Assembly: GCA_028583605.1 (NCBI GenBank)
Contig: CM053337.1
Span: 27,576,162-27,640,161, forward strand
Direction of reading: 5' to 3'
Source: Dastarcus helophoroides
Lineage: Eukaryota; Arthropoda; Insecta; Coleoptera; Bothrideridae
Length of the DNA: 64,000 bases
The notes beneath the pieces are model-generated. The model saw nothing but the letters and a program-made list of their open reading frames with translations. It had not been told where the DNA came from and ran no database searches. The position numbers were made by a program, and so were the translations under genes. Numbering within the stretch: position 1 is the stretch's first letter; every line of letters begins with the position of its first letter. Of the stretch, positions 20,831 through 32,754 are shown in pieces.

Positions 20831-22079
20831 ACTTCTTTGGTAGCGAAAATTAAATATGTCCCTATACATTAATTATAATAGTGGCTTAAATATTTCAGAA
20901 AACTTTTTGGAAAGCCTTACTTATTTATCTGATTAGCTTGATTTTTATTTATTAGCTGTATTTCTTATCAAATTTGCATAAAGCTGCTAATACTGGATCT
21001 ATACTAAGAAATGCAGCTATCTAAAAACGATCGCAGATAAGTTTAATCTGTCTTTATATTAATCTTTATTCACTTCATTATTACTGTAAAATTGGGCTTT
21101 ACCTTCTGATTAATGATTTTTATTTAATGTATTTTCCTTAAACAAATTTGCTGTCAATCGTAATAATTTTCATAGACTTTTTTCTTATTCCATCTTACTT
21201 TCTTATTGCTTTTCATTTACGTTTTCATTTCAGTATTTGGTAACTTTTGATAATCCTCAGTAAGTAATTCGATCTTCAGTAATTTTATTTAAGTTTTTTA
21301 ATTTGGACATTCGTAGAATTTTACATTCCTAGCTTAAAGGGTTTGATCATATCTCAATAATTTGATTGTGGCTCTCATAGTTTTCCACTCAAAGAAGTGT
21401 ACTTAAAATAATGTCGTCAATTATTTAACTTAGGATTATGTGCCCAGTCGGTCCACCTGATGAAATTCTTAATTAAAATCCCGCTTTACGAAGTAATTGC
21501 AGTCCGGATGAGAGAGAAAAATAAAAAAGCCCACGGAGCTTGAGAAAAGACAGTAAAACTAAAATAGCTAGATTTAATCCTTATACCGACATAGCTTGGT
21601 TTATAACTCGGTTTTAATTAAAGCGAAAATTTCCATCAAAAGGAATTTATATCATATTTCATACAATAGGGTTAGAAGAAAGCTCTTTATGGATTTTCAT
21701 GTAATCTTCGTACGGCGAACGGAAAACACAATTAATTTAGTATTAGGGGGACGATAATTTAAACGCCCGACAACATATCAAAGGATGAATAATAACGCAT
21801 CGAGCGTTCTAAAAAAAATCTCGAAGCCTCATGGGTCTAAATTCTTAAGCAATGTATTGAAGCGGCTCGATGACATGACAAATTTTTTGTAAAGTCCGCT
21901 CCGATTCTGCTGTTACTGAAAGAGCATATCATCTAAAATTTTGCAGGGAAGAAAAATTATTTGTATTTCCATACACTTGTAATTGAAATGAAAATAATTG
22001 AATAAGTTCTAAATTTTTGGTTTCTTCAATCAACCAAGCGTAACGAAATATAATACAGGTATTCTATAAGATAAATGGT
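20831..22079. other. No gene recognised
   Basis: About 1.2 kb of mostly unique-looking A+T-rich sequence, with no protein motif, element terminus or RNA gene identified. Confidence 0.4.
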
Positions 22080-23770
22080 GTAAAAATAATTTTCCATTTT
22101 TTTCCCAAAATTTTGTTTTTTTTCTTAAACTTCGCTTTTTTCTGACTCTTTCTGGAACATTTTAAAATTTCACTAAAAAATTAGATACTTTTTCTCAAAA
22201 TTTAGATCTTTTTCGCAGAATTTCGATCATTTTCTCTTAATTTCGTCTTTTTCTCAAAATTTAGATTATTTTTTGCAAAATTTCGACTATTTTCTTAAAA
22301 TTTGATTTTCTCTGGAACATTCTGAATTTTTTGTCCTTCTCGGAAGTTTTCTCGATATTACGTTTTTTTCAAATTTCGAAGATTCTGAAGATTTAGCTGC
22401 TCTTGAAAATTTGGAATTTTTTTTTTGGAAATTTTGGCTGGTTTCTTTGTCATGAAATTCTGAATTTTATGCCAATATGTGATATTTAATATTTTCTTGG
22501 TAAAGTCGTCTTTTTTCTCAATATTTTTATTTTCTCTCTTAAAATAGTCTTTTTCCTAAAATTTGCCTTTTTCTCAAAATTTAAGTTTTTCGAAAATTCG
22601 ATTTTATTGTTAAAATTCTACTTTTTTGAATTTCTGTTTCTAAATGTTTTCTCTCTAAATTAAATCGGAATGTTAATAAAAATGTTGAGAGAAATATTTT
22701 TGAGGATTTAGAGAAAAATATTTCTTATAAAGTCAACGTCTTTACTGAATTTTAAATTTTGAGAACAATGTTTTTGGAAATTGCGATTTTTTTCTTGAAA
22801 TTCGACTTTTTCACCAAATAAGGCCTTTGAAAATTTTAACTTTTTTCAAATTTTGAACATTTTCCAACTTCTGTTAAAGATTAGGTTTTTATTTTTAATG
22901 TGACTTACCGAAAAATCTTACTTTTCCAAATTTTTTTCCTCGAAATTTGTCTTTTTTCGAAATTACTAGTTTGTTTTCAAAATTCCAATTTTGATCTTAA
23001 AATTGAATCTTCTCCTGGAAAGTTAAAGTATTTTCAGACAGTGCGATCTTTTTCTCTTAATTTCTCTGAATTGTACGTATTTTTCAAAAATCGTGAGGTG
23101 TTTTCGAAGTCCGTTTTGTTAATTAAGTGTTTCATCTTAATTTTTTTTTTTAAATTTGATTCCCAGTGATTTCAAATTATTTTTAGAAATTTATTTATTC
23201 TACAAATTTTGACTTTTATCTCAAAATTCGATATATCCTGTTTCTGGACATTTCCATTTAAAATTGAATTTAGTTTGAAAATTTCGAGTTTTTCACAAAA
23301 TTCGTTCATCTTTTAAAAACTGGATCGAAATTTTAATAGAAATCTAAGTCTGAGAACAATATTTTTAGGAAATTTTGAGAAAAAGATTTCTTGTACATTT
23401 CAAGAATATGTTAACATTTAAATAAAATAAAAATTCTAACGGAAATATTTTTGAAAGTTGCATTATTTTTTTATTTAAAGACTTATTATGGAAGTTTGTC
23501 AGTTTATTCACAAGAATCGACCTTTGGAAATGTTGTCTTTTTTTTGAAATTTCCACTTCTTCGAAGTTATGACATTAATTGAAGTTTTCTGAAATTTCGA
23601 CTTTAAATCTGAAAATTGTATCTCCCCAATTCCTATGGTTTTTAAGTGAAAATATATGTAGGCATTGTTACTGAACAGGAAGGTTTTCTTTTTTTTTGTC
23701 CATGAATTTTTCATTATCATTATTGACCCCCCCCCCCGCCTTTGAAAGAAATCCTGCCTACGCCCTTTTC
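22080..23770 (-). repeat. A+T-rich quasi-repeat element copy with GGCGTAGGC terminus
   Basis: Plus-strand TTCGAC words run from 22080 to about 23640. Reading the minus strand from 23766 gives GGGCGTAGGCAGGATTTC, a G-run, then an ATCATGG/AAAGAAAA segment and an AATTGGGG landmark before the repeat begins. The same order occurs at 29766-29900 inside the hAT element. The tract is therefore part of a dispersed element, not plain low complexity. Similar GGCGTAG starts mark several arthropod DNA-transposon families. Confidence 0.65.
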
Positions 23771-24180
23771 CTATTGACCTATTGACGGACCAATGCATAA
23801 ATATCTGAATATAGAAACCTTAACTTGGTTAGTAGATTCAATTGATGACTGCACCGGGAAATGGGCAACACCTAATATGAAAGTTGTTTTTTAGAAAATC
23901 GAACCTCAAGGAAGTAAAATGTTAACATTTTCTAGAAAAACAGCAATTTAACTCCATGCGGACGAAGTCGCCGGTAGCAGCTAATATTATAATAAATCTC
24001 ATCCGTCAATACAAATTTATTTGAATTATTTAGATGCAAGTAGAATGCAACCTAGACTACAAATTCATGCAGCCCTCCAGGCGTGCATAGTGAATCATAG
24101 GTAGTGAACTACCAACAGTTGGAACACTGCCACCTAGCGAAGCGGTTGCTCTCTAGGAACAATTTCCCAGAACACAAGGA

Positions 24181-24425
24181 TTCTAATGCACAGACCAATA
24201 GGTTTGAAAATTTATTAGATTTGAAGTTTGGAAACCAAAGACCGGTTTCGATTTTGTTAGATCTCGTAAGTTTGGTATATCCAACTAGAATGCTAACAAA
24301 TGTTCCGACAAGTAAGTATTAAAGAAATCTGAAAACTGACGAGATCGAACAAGATCGAAACTGGTCTTTGGTTTCCAAACTTCGAATCTAATAAATGTTT
24401 AAACCTATTGGTCTGTGCATTAGAA
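24181..24425. mobile_element. Foldback element with 87-nt inverted arms
   Basis: 24181-24267 (starts TTCTAATGCACAGACCAATA) is inverted at 24339-24425 with few mismatches, leaving a spacer of about 71 nt. Both arms share GGAAACCAAAGACC-type sequence. No transposase and no clear target duplication. Confidence 0.8.
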
Positions 24426-24681
24426 TTATTGATAGTTTATCCTTTATCGTCAAAGGCTATTTGCTCTGAATTTCGAAAAATAACTTTTTTTAATTTGGTG
24501 CCCCTTCAAGTGAGGAGCCTCCCTTCAAATATGAAAAAATTGCATTTGATTTCTAATTCCCAATCAGCTTTCCCCCTCAAATGCCCGTTTTTCATAATTG
24601 AGTGTTGTGGCGTCTATGAAGAAAAAAAAGGTGATTCTTCGATAAAAAACACATTGGACTAAAAAATTTTGTGGATATCAC

Positions 24682-24820
24682 CTGTTTCGCTCACAGATTC
24701 ACAAAACTCGAAACATCTGTAATCCGCATTGATTGTTGGAAAATATTTCTCGAGTATTAGTCCCTTATAAGACTTGTATTCATTATTTTCCAAAGGATTC
24801 CGCACTGTTCGCGATATCAT
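24682..24820 (-). CDS. Candidate first coding exon, unknown gene
   Basis: Minus strand ATG at 24820, 46 codons plus one base, then donor ACAG|GTGATA (phase 1). The peptide begins MISRTVRNPLENNEYKSYKG and ends NADYRCFEFCESVSET. Codon choice and residue mix look genuinely coding against an A+T-rich background. I do not recognise the family. Its phase does not fit the PDE8 exons to the left, so it would belong to another gene or to an old transposon; no partner exon was found. Confidence 0.4.
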
Positions 24821-24859
24821 ATTAACCGTTCTTTGTTCGTTACCGCTATCGTTCAATTT

Positions 24860-25513
24860 TCATTCGAAAAAGCGAAACGTAAACATGTAACATACCGCTT
24901 AATTAGCAATGTGAATTTTGTTTAGAGCCAATGACAGCATAAAAAAGGGTTCAAATTATGATTTGCAAATATTTCTTCAGTGTAAATTTCGTAACATTCG
25001 TAACATATTCATTTTTTCTGCTTTATTTTCAAATTGATGATATTAATAACATACTATCGATTAGTTTTGTTCATAATAAAAGTTATTAAATTAAAATATA
25101 AGTTTAAGTCAATCAGTTTCAAATTCTATATGCAGAAGGTCACATTTTTTACAGTTCCATAAACCTAAATCTATTTTTAATTAATCTTGAAGGATATCAA
25201 AAATGTAATTTCCACTTATATTCTAAATCCTAGCTTAAGAAAGCTCGCACGTAAGCATGAGTAATGACTTATCGTTATATTGGCCAAGATGCATACGATT
25301 GCGCATCTTGATATTAATCTATCTGATTCTGTATTTATCAATTTCATTATTTATTGCCCAATTTCGATTTTATTTTTAGCAGTAGCATCATGTTTTTAAT
25401 CCTTTAGCAAGTACACTGTTTAAAACACTCTACATTACATTATTTTCGAGATCGAATTCAGAATTTTTTGTCACATTCAAGATGAATTCTCCTCGGTAAG
25501 GCGAATTTACATA
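24860..25513. other. No gene recognised
   Basis: A+T-rich sequence between the candidate exon and the long-TIR transposon; nothing identifiable. Confidence 0.4.
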
Positions 25514-27469
25514 CAGTGTGTCACTTTAAAAACGTATCACCTTTAATATTTCAGTTCTTTTATAAAATAGGGAATTAGGCAAAAACACGTAAATTTTATT
25601 TTCAAGGGGGACATCTAAGGGGACAGCTGGGGTAGAGTCAACTCCTAAAAAATTAAATGTCAAGGGAGTTGAGCGATACCTCATCCTAAAGGTCGTTCAA
25701 TTGCCTTTTTAAGTATACCACATAATTGACCATTCTTTTTAGAAAGGAAACCCCTAAATAAGGCATCGGTGCAGCAGTAATTAAATGGATATTATTTAAA
25801 TTAATTAGTTAAAGTGGATATTGAAGACGGATAGCCGCTTGAAGTTTCCTTTTGTTTTTTACTACGAAACAATATTTAAATGCTTGATAGAAATAAAAAA
25901 GGAAATGATAAGGAGTCGGTACCAAATGTTCAGGGATAAAAAGAACGTGAGGCATTCTTCAGTTTTTTTGTTAAATTTTTTATTACTTACCTTCACTGTA
26001 AATTCAGTTTTGCGAGTTTAAAGTTGTCCGTTTTTTAAATTGTTTGCAAAAACGGTGTACACACTTCAACAAAGAACAGAGATTATTGTCTTTTATGGAA
26101 GATGGAAGATGTGCTAGAAGAACGGCATCAATTTTGAATGAAAGAAATCTCCATAGTAATTGAAATCACATAGATCTCTTCGAACTACTTAAAAAATTAA
26201 CTGAAACCGTTATCCGTTTCTTACAAAAAAAGAATAAATAGACGTGTTTTAAATGAAGCAGCTCAAATAGAAATTTTAGGCACCTTCAAAGCGGACCAGA
26301 CTACCTCACTTCGTATTGTGGCTCGCGAAGTAGAATGTCACACGAAACACTAAGGAGAGCGCTAAAATTAAATAAATTCCATCCATATAAAATGCAAATT
26401 CTTCAACTTTTTGATGACGATTTTGACACAAGGATTTAATTTAACGAAACAATGACAGATTTCATAAGTAACAACCAAAATATTTTGAACATTTGCTTCA
26501 GTGATGAGTGTAGTTTTTCCTTAATTAACATATTAACAAACAATTGCCCATAGTGGAGCGATGAAAATCCGCAACTTTTTAGGGAAGATAATTGACAGTA
26601 TCCAGAAAAAATTAACGCATGGGTTGGTATACTTGGAAATGCAGTTGTTGGACCTATATTCATTGAGGGAAACCTAACTGGTGAGCGCTACTTAAATATT
26701 TTTGATGATATAATATACCCCTTTACAGCGGATAATTTAGAAAATCAAGTTGATGAGGCTGGTAATGTTGTTTTGTAAGAAGATCATCTTCGCATCCAAA
26801 AAGATGGAGCTCCACCACATCACTTTCTTCCTGATAGGCAATGGTTAGATAACAGACAGATTGGTATAAGAGGAGCAATCGAATGGCCACTACGATCGCC
26901 CGATTTAACGCCCCCAGATTTTTTTCTGTGGGGGATACCTTAAATGGATTATTTATAAAATACACCCTCGAGATTTAAAAGAATTAAAGGGAAGAATTAC
27001 AGATGGTGTATGTAGAGTAATTAAAGTATAAGTTTTTCAGAACGTTAGGGAGGCATTCGAGAGCACACTATATCGCTCTTTAGAAAATAATGAACAACAT
27101 TTTGATAATTTAATTAAGTAAACTACTTTTTACCAACTTGTTTATGGTTCATTAAAATTACATTTATTACTTAGCTTGTTTATGAGTTTTCCTTGATATT
27201 TCGAAAACCATTAAACAGAAAAGTTAAGTATGTAATATACCTAAAAAGGCAACTAAACGACCTTTCAAATGAGGTATCGCTTAATCCCCCTCTCAATTTA
27301 AGATTTTAGGGGTTGACTCTGCCTCAGCTCAAGGGTTGATGTAATTTAATTGAAAATCAGCCAAAAAGATGTCCCCCTTGAAAATAAAATTGACATGTGT
27401 TTGCCCAATTCCATATTTTATAAAACAATTGAAATATTAAACGTGGTACGTTTTCAAATTGACGTAGTG
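25514..27469 (+). mobile_element. Long-TIR mariner/Tc1-superfamily element
   Basis: The left end from 25514 (CAGTGTGTCACTTTAAAAAC) is inverted at the right end up to 27469 with scattered mismatches. Similarity extends about 200-230 bp on each side (to about 25716 and from about 27236), sharing TTCAAGGGGGACATCT and TTGCCTTTTTA landmarks. TA precedes the left end; the right flank is GG, so the duplication is not intact. A degenerate transposase lies between the arms. Confidence 0.85.
26050..27122 (+). pseudogene. DDE transposase of the long-TIR element, heavily decayed
   Basis: Starts VYTLQQRTEIIVFYMEDGRC, a helix-turn-helix seen in insect transposon proteins of the DUF4817 type. Later blocks are CFSDECSFSL (first Asp), NAWVGILGNAVVGPIFIEGN, QKDGAPPHH (second Asp) and WPLRSPDLTPPDFFLWG (third). 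Thirty-seven residues separate the second and third Asp as read. At least seven stop codons and shifts are present. The WP-RSPDLTP-DFFLWG block is highly characteristic of insect Tc1/mariner relatives. Confidence 0.85.
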
Positions 27470-27839
27470 GGTGCTCCAAATCTAAAATAACTGCTATCAG
27501 CTCTGAAGTTATTCTAGTTATGTTTTGAGTAAAATTGTTGTTTTGCAACTAAGCGTTTAAAACGAAAAGTTTAACTTCTTTTCTAAAACGTCAACTTTCT
27601 TCAGGAAATTTTGACCGTAACTTCAAAATTAAACTTTCTCTGGAAATTTTAGGTTTAAACGTTGTGTTTTTATTTTTTTTAGAATTCTTGAATTTGTTTT
27701 CTCAACATTTCCACACTTTCTTGTGACTAAATTCAAAAATTCGGCTTTCGAGGATGTATTGATGTCCACTTAACCTAGGCCGGTTCTGCGAATAAACAAA
27801 ATATTGCAATGCGATAACAACGAACAGGAACTTATTAGA

Positions 27840-28860
27840 AGTGTCAGCATAAAGTTTCACATCAAAAAGTCAAACGAGTTTTGCGCAATAAAGTTTAAAA
27901 AAAAGCATGTCGACCGAAATTGTGAAAATCGAAAAATCATCAAGTAACTGTATTTGAAGGGGTTAAGAGGTAAGCGGATTTAGGAAGATACGTCGATCAA
28001 TTTGCGACCATGAAAATAGGACTGTAAGCTTTAAAAGAGGCAGATTTTCTATTTGAAAGTGGGGAGCCATCATCGAGAAGGCCAGTTCTATGTCCATCCC
28101 CGAAAATATCATAACAGCTTATGACACGATTTTATCTTATTAGACCTTAGAATTGGGCTAAGACATTGAATATTTCATATAAATGCATCCATCATACAGT
28201 TCACGTCGATTTTGATATGAGAAACGTATCTGAAAAATGGTTTCCCAAATGTCTGAATGTTGACCAGAAGCGTGCAAGGGTAGAAGCATCAAGTTCGATT
28301 TGTGCTCGGTTTGAAAACGATGCAGACATTTTAAGCCATCTTGTTACTATGAATGAAACTTAGGTACTTTTCTAAGACCCAGAACACAACAGCAATAGAC
28401 GGAATGGAGACAATTTGGTTCTCCAAGGCCTTAGAAGTTTCGTGTTCAAAGATCTGCTGAAAAAGTTTTTGCTTCAATTTTTTGGAATTGCCGTTCCATG
28501 GAGTAAAATCATTATTGATTATTTGGATAAGGATAGTGGTAGAAAATAACTATGGGTTTCTAATCGACGTTATTGACCACTCTGCCAGAAAAAAAATAAG
28601 AAAAAAAGATGCGGTAATTTAAGGATGGAATTAACGAAATAACCCCCTTATTCCCCAGATCTACCTCTGTTTGAATATCATCTTTTTACTTAACTGGAAA
28701 AAAGTTTTAAAAGTTCTTAAATTCTCATCCAATGAAGAGGTCCAAAACTCTGCTAATAAAATAAAATACTTTCTTTCAAATTTTACTTTTACCATTTGAA
28801 GAAAAACTCGCCAAGTGAACGAATATCTCAACTCGACCATGACCGTTCCTCATACTCCCC
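27840..28860 (+). pseudogene. Mariner-type transposase remnant (Mos1/SETMAR-like subfamily)
   Basis: Recognisable stretches include GEPSSRRPVLCPSPKIS, then HHTVHVDFDMRNVSEKWFPK and CLNVDQKRARVEASSSICAR. MNET at about 28350 occupies the place of the catalytic MDETW, so the first Asp is changed. Further right come the SPRP-KFRVQRSAEKV-like block and a degraded PPYSPDL segment near 28650. Multiple stops and shifts. No terminal repeats were identified, so element limits are approximate. Confidence 0.8.
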
Positions 28861-28948
28861 TATTAGCCCTACTAAAGGAAAAAAGTACAAATATTGAGCT
28901 ATTAGCTATTAGCCCTACTAAAGGAAAAAAAAGTACAAATATTGAGCT
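28861..28948 (+). repeat. Tandem duplication, two ~45-bp units
   Basis: TATTAGCCCTACTAAAGGAA...AGTACAAATATTGAGCT at 28861-28906 is repeated at 28907-28948, differing mainly in the A-run length. Confidence 0.9.
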
Positions 28949-29599
28949 AAAGTGAAATCTTAAGAAAAAGCACAATTTATGTAAAATGAAAATTCCCCAA
29001 TTATTGAAAAAGTTTGATACTTTTCAAATAATCAGGATAAGTATTCGAAATTCATAACAATATTTTATTCCTGGAAAAATAAAAATCAATTTTCTATAAA
29101 AGTTCAACTTTAAATTTAAAATCGAAAAAAACAAACACTACAAGTTTAAGTTTAAATATTTTATTTTTCACGAAGTATTGAATTTAACCCGCAAATAAAT
29201 CTAGATTTTTTTCTGAAGGTAGAGGGAATGTTGGGCTTAAAAATTTAACGTTCATTAAATAAAAATGCCCAGTTGGAAAATATTTAAATTTTTATTGTTT
29301 GTTGACAATATTCAAACTGGGTCGAAGAAATGTTAAATAAAATTAAAAACACAATGTTTCCGGTCAATAAGGGTTCGCCATGAAGTTTAAAGCTAAACCT
29401 GAAAATTGAAGTTTTTTTGGGAACCTTGACTTTATTCTGGAATTGTTACTTTTTTCTTTAGAAATTTTGAAAGATAGTTACTTTGAGAAAAAAGAATATT
29501 TGGGATTTTTTAATATTTTTTTCCACCCTTTTCGAAAGCTTACTTTTTAATTTCTAGCGAAAATTTACAATTTTGCACACCTCGACTGTTGGTTTAAAG

Positions 29600-31230
29600 C
29601 AGGGATGAGCAAGACGTGGCCTGCGGGCAACATGAGCCCGCCTAACATTTTTCTGCGGCCCGCTTAAGCTCTACTGTTTTACGTAAAAATTTTAGAAAAG
29701 AAAATGTCAAACAATTTGATGAAAAAAAAGAACATAAATTTCTATGATTCATGAAATATCTTAGATATGAGCGTAGGCAAGATTTTCTTTAAGGGGGAAG
29801 GGCAACAACAATCATTCTAAAATCTCATGGGTAAAAAAGAAAATCTTCTGGCTGAGTAATGTATAATTTTACTTAAAAACTACAGAATTGGGGACACGCA
29901 TTTTCAAATTAAAGTTAAAATTTTGAAAAAAGCCCAATCTTAAGAAAAAAATTTTGGAGAACTTTAGGAAATGTCAAAATCTCGAAAAAGTGAAAACGTA
30001 AAGGAAAAAAAATCCAAAAAGAAATTTTTGAAAAAAGAGTTATAATTTCCAGAACAAGTCGAATTCAAATAAAAAAAATGCAAATTTTAAAAATAATGAT
30101 TTCGGAATTTTTATTTTATTTTGAATTTCGTCATATTTTGAAAATTTTTCAAGAAATCTTTTTTTCAAGATTTCTTAAAACTATTCTTCTCAGATTGTTT
30201 AAATTTATATTATAATTTCGATTCAATTAAAACAAAAATAAACGAGTTTTGTGAAAAAGTCTAAATCTTTGGAAAAAGTTCCATTTTAAATGGAAATGTC
30301 CACAAACAGATAAAATTGAATTTTGAGTAAAAAGTCAAAATTTTGAGAATAACACGAATTTTGGACAAGTTAAAATTATCGGGAATAAAATTTTTAAAAA
30401 ATCAGAAAAAACAAAGACTTCAAAAAAAATTCAGAATTTTTAAAAATTACGTTAAAATTACAAACAATATTGAACTTTCTTGGAAACATTCCAAATTTCC
30501 AAAATAAGGTCCAATTTTAAGAGAAAAATGTAAAAGGTCGAAATTTTTAATAAATCATATTGAAAATAAAAACTTAACCTTTCTTAAAAACTCGAGAAAT
30601 GCGGAAAATTAGAAAAAAAATCAAATTTTTCCAAGATATAATTTTGTGAAAATATGCAATTTTCAAAAAAAGTCCAACTCTGAGAAAGAAAAAAATCGCA
30701 AGATTAAAAATATTGTTCTCAAAATTTAAAATTCAGTAAAGATGTTAAATTTACAAGAAATCTCTTTCTCGAAATCCCCAAAAATATTTTTCGCAACAAC
30801 AGAAAAGTGAACATTTTCAGAACCATAAAAGCATTCGATCTAGAAGTTGAATGAAAAGGTGAAATTTTCAGGAAAAGTCGGATTTCGAGAAATGACGCAG
30901 AAAAAAACGAGGAACTTTTCAATTAAAAATTTTGGCAGGCTTGTTTGATAAAAGAATGCAAATTTTATGAATAAATGCAAAATTTTAAAAGAAGAAGTCA
31001 AATTTTGTAAAAAAATACACAAAATTTGAGAAAAAGGTAGAAATTTCGAAAAAATGTTTCAAGGAAATGACGAATTCTGAAGAATTGGATTTGAATACAT
31101 ACAAATTTTCAGTTTGCTGCATGAACCAGTGGGTACAAGCGTTCCAGCATTCATATTTTTCTCATATGCGGCCCGCTCAAAATTTTTAGCCTTGCAATTG
31201 GCCCGTTGTAAAAAAAGTTGGTCATCCCTA
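29600..31230 (+). mobile_element. Non-autonomous hAT element with perfect 8-bp target duplication
   Basis: GTTTAAAG at 29592-29599 is repeated at 31231-31238. The element starts CAGGGATGAGCAA and ends TTGGTCATCCCTA, short imperfect TIRs of hAT type. Subterminal GCGGCCCGC (29656) and GCGGCCCGC (31168) words and GGCCCG words are typical for this hAT group. The interior is not hAT-coding: it holds the GGCGTAGGCAAGATTTTC landmark and a long GTCAAAATTTT (minus polarity) quasi-repeat tract. Confidence 0.9.
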
Positions 31231-31439
31231 GTTTAAAGCAGTAAAGTTACCAGATGTAATTTTAACAAGACCACGATAACTAGAGACTGGATAAAAATGG
31301 ACAAAAAGGGTGAATGAAAGTGCTTAAAAAACACAAAAATATTTAAAAGCACCAAATTTGCCAAAAAAGCATCGAGTAAGCAAATTAAGCAAAAAAAATT
31401 ATATCGATAATATTTTTCTTTATTATTTATGTAATACAT

Positions 31440-32110
31440 CCTCTTGTTTTTACAAACACTTATTGACTATTATTAATGCTTAAAAAAATGTTTTTCCAAA
31501 TTTTCCCTGGCAAAATTACATTCTCTGTCTGCAGAATGTTTTTGTATACAGAAAAACTACGTTTCACATCAACACTGGTTATTGGAGTATAATTGCTGGA
31601 TCCATTTCAAAATCAGAATCTTACTTACGGCTTAAAGTTGTAAATCTTTTTTGCAATGTTTGAAACCCGTTATTCCTTGAGAGATTCTAAACCAACTTTT
31701 CTTTTATTGTTTTGACCCACAGATCCTGGAATAATATTTGCTGCAACTCCAAAATTTTTGATAGCATTTACGGATTCCACTAACGTGTTAGTGGGTTATT
31801 GCTGTTTTGCTAAAACTTAAATACACTGACTTGCAAATTTAAAAATGACTTTTAATAAGAGCTTAATTGTGTTCAATTTCGGATATTTCTAGAACTTCGT
31901 GACATTCTTGAACTGATTTGTTTTCTGTACTTTGAAATTCAAGTATCAAGCTTTTAAATTTCCAAATTTATTGATATAGTACATGGCAGCATCTATCCCA
32001 TTTCCCTGTCTTGTTAAAATAGGTTCTGGGGTTTAGGAATTTTCTCTCTTTAAAAAATTGCACTCTCAATGGAGCTTTTATAATTTTTTTTGCCATTTCT
32101 TATAAAGAAA
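31440..32110 (-). pseudogene. hAT transposase C-terminal remnant (CGGBP1-like group)
   Basis: Minus strand frames give YTPITSVDVKRSFSVYKNIL near 31580, corresponding to the hAT dimerisation block of the form YAPxxSxDVERSFSxYKxxL found in CGGBP1-like hAT transposases. Upstream pieces such as VQFFKERKFLNPRTYFNKTG lie near 32040. Many stops and shifts. It abuts the non-autonomous hAT element, but a functional relation is not shown. Confidence 0.65.
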
Positions 32111-32419
32111 CAAAAAAGCATAAAACGTGGAAAAAAGCATAAACAAAGCTATCGCAATATACTTCGTTTCGAAATTAAACATGTCATGGTTGCTAATAAA
32201 ATTCAGCAATAAGCATTATGCTAAAATCCGGTGTCTCTAATGGTAAATGCAGAATCATAGCTTTTCGACGTTAAAAACGATTAACAGTTTCTTTCGTAGC
32301 GCAATGAACAATAACCGTTTAAATACTTTAATTAAATACGTTAACGATGATGTTCGGTAACTCTGGCTTGTCCTTGCGTCAAGGGTTGTAATTATTCCAA
32401 GGGCATGGTTTTTCTCTCC

Positions 32420-32745
32420 AAACCATTTCATCCAGTGCACCAGTCAAACAACCGACCAAGATCCATCTTTGGGGCTGCTTCTCAAGGAAGGATTTTGGAG
32501 TTTTGCAGCTCTTTAGGTGGAATTTCAATATTCCATAAATGGTCCAAATTTAAAAGAAAACTTTGTTATCGACCGCCAAACGTAAATTTGTCACAAAAAA
32601 CGAAGAATGGATATTGCAGGACAACGATCCCAAACACCGGAACCGACTCTGCACAGTCTGGAAACGGAAAAATGGCATTGTATCGCTTGATTGGCCTTCC
32701 CAATGACCCGATGCTAATCCCATAGAACTGTAGACCTAGATATCT
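32420..32745 (+). pseudogene. Tc1-type transposase C-terminal remnant
   Basis: Frames give KIHLWGCFSRKGFG, then EEWILQDNDPKHRNRLC (second catalytic Asp within QDNDPKH) and KNGIVSLDWP followed by a degraded PDANPIE (normally SPDLNPIENLW). These are hallmark Tc1 blocks. The N-terminal half is not evident and frames are broken. The sequence ends at a perfect palindrome at 32729-32754. Confidence 0.85.
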
Positions 32746-32754
32746 AGGTCTACA
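32729..32754. repeat. 26-bp perfect palindrome
   Basis: TGTAGACCTAGA followed by its exact mirror complement, located where the Tc1 reading frame breaks. Another short hairpin (ATGCCTTGGC, loop GAT, 10-bp arms) is at 32867-32889. Confidence 0.85.

Noticed and set aside
23723..23737. C-run as part of a G-quadruplex
   Set aside because: A single homopolymer tract is present, so four separate G-tracts cannot be formed; it is better explained as the G-run following the GGCGTAGGC transposon terminus.
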